Shown: positions 6,495 to 6,697 of the stretch, one piece after another
How positions within the stretch are numbered: the stretch's first letter is position 1
Layout of the letters: each line of letters opens with the position of its first letter
From: Chloroflexota bacterium
Lineage (GTDB): Bacteria > Chloroflexota > Limnocylindria > Limnocylindrales > CSP1-4
Direction of reading: 5' to 3'
NCBI GenBank assembly: GCA_021786915.1
Contig: JAJYMP010000311.1
Coordinates: forward strand, 1 to 6,697
Length of the DNA: 6,697 nt
Notes under the pieces: generated by a model
Told to the model about the DNA's origin: nothing
Database searches by the model: none
What the model saw: only the letters and a program-made list of their open reading frames with translations
Program-made: the position numbers and the translations under genes

Positions 6495-6522
6495 TTATAC
6501 GCCTCGTCCTGCGCCTTGCACA
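6494..6522 (-). promoter_or_regulatory. Promoter of the tetR-ABC exporter operon
   Basis: The minus strand has a perfect TATAAT at 6499-6494, standing out in GC-rich surroundings. At 17-bp spacing the -35 position reads TGTGCA (6522-6517), matching TTGACA at only three of six bases, so the -35 is weak. The predicted start near 6487 gives a leader of about 30 nt. The weak GAGAG about 8 bases before the ATG would be the Shine-Dalgarno sequence. Confidence 0.75.
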
Positions 6523-6586
6523 CGCAGCCGCGCTCGTCCGCGCCAGACGCTCCCGAGGTCCGCCGTCGCTCGCTCCCGCACGGCCT

Positions 6587-6602
6587 GAGTCGCGCCAGAC
6601 TC
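6587..6602. repeat. Palindrome GAGTC-N6-GACTC, copy 1
   Basis: Exact 5-bp arms flank the spacer GCGCCA. It overlaps a second possible stem (CGCGCC 6591-6596 with GGCGCG 6603-6608), so the two folds exclude each other. The same arms and spacer length recur at 6682-6697. Confidence 0.45.
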
Positions 6603-6681
6603 GGCGCGGCCCGTTCCGTGCGTGGGCGGCCCGTCGGGACGGGTCCGCGGCCCGGGGCGCGTGCGGGGGGACCGCGGCGGC

Positions 6682-6697
6682 GAGTCCCAGCCGACTC
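6682..6697. repeat. Palindrome GAGTC-N6-GACTC, copy 2
   Basis: Exact 5-bp arms flank the spacer CCAGCC, ending on the last base of the window, so a longer palindrome cannot be excluded. It has the same arms and spacing as copy 1, 95 bp away. Confidence 0.4.

Larger units (their letters stand above)
6524..6697. other. Intergenic region without a convincing gene
   Basis: No reading frame here looks like a protein: the open frames give low-complexity Arg/Pro/Gly-rich translations. The region holds two GAGTC-N6-GACTC palindromes (6587-6602 and 6682-6697), a direct repeat CGCGCCAGAC (6539-6548 and 6591-6600), a 6-bp stem CGCGCC/GGCGCG (6591-6608), and a short hairpin CCCGT/ACGGG (6630-6643). It is probably the upstream regulatory region of the tetR operon or the tail of an intergenic stretch continuing to the right. 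Confidence 0.5.

Noticed and set aside
6458..6523. N-terminal extension of the TetR protein from a GTG at 6523
   Set aside because: It would start upstream of the consensus -10 box and would translate through the operator. The extra 22 residues have no family match, and the ATG at 6457 gives a normal TetR N-terminus.
6630..6643. Short hairpin CCCGT/ACGGG as a terminator of an upstream gene
   Set aside because: The stem is only about five to six pairs with no T-run, and no gene end is visible beside it. Such stems arise often by chance here.
6624..6670. Possible G-quadruplex on the plus strand (five G-tracts of three or more)
   Set aside because: Most loops are 8-9 bases, longer than in the usual stable pattern, and G-tracts are common in DNA this GC-rich.

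Overview
This is a very GC-rich window in which every gene I can support lies on the minus strand, so transcription runs right to left. The presence of an F420-dependent enzyme, the high GC and a candidate leaderless promoter point to an actinobacterium or an F420-using, GC-rich Chloroflexota relative. The window alone cannot separate these two options.

Reading in the direction of transcription, bases 6500-6697 hold no convincing gene. A TATAAT -10 box (6494-6499) is followed directly by a perfect 21-bp palindrome (6474-6494), which is the likely operator of the TetR-family repressor encoded just downstream (5774-6457). The repressor is followed after 11 bp by an ABC ATPase (4848-5762). The ATPase gene overlaps by 11 bp a large two-half ABC-2 type permease (3161-4858). 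Together they form a self-regulated drug or lipid exporter operon with the order tetR-ATPase-permease, the same order as the mycobacterial Rv1219c-Rv1218c-Rv1217c locus. A long GC-rich hairpin (3118-3151) closes this operon.

An EamA/DMT-family ten-helix transporter (2212-3105) follows. It starts at a GTG with no Shine-Dalgarno sequence, and a TAGACT box sits exactly where a -10 element would place the transcription start on that GTG, which suggests a leaderless mRNA. Next come a close relative of F420-dependent glucose-6-phosphate dehydrogenase (1141-2145) and, 2 nt beyond its stop codon, an MFS transporter (1-1138) that runs off the left edge of the window.

Functionally, four of the six genes encode transporter components. 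The fifth encodes the regulator of the ABC exporter, and the sixth is expected to make reduced F420 from glucose 6-phosphate. A role in efflux and F420-linked detoxification is a reasonable inference but is not shown by the sequence. I see no CRISPR array, insertion sequence, tRNA, rRNA or phage feature, and no clearly undescribed system. The most informative non-coding signals are the operator/promoter, the terminator-plus-leaderless-promoter junction, and a pair of matching palindromes at the right end.
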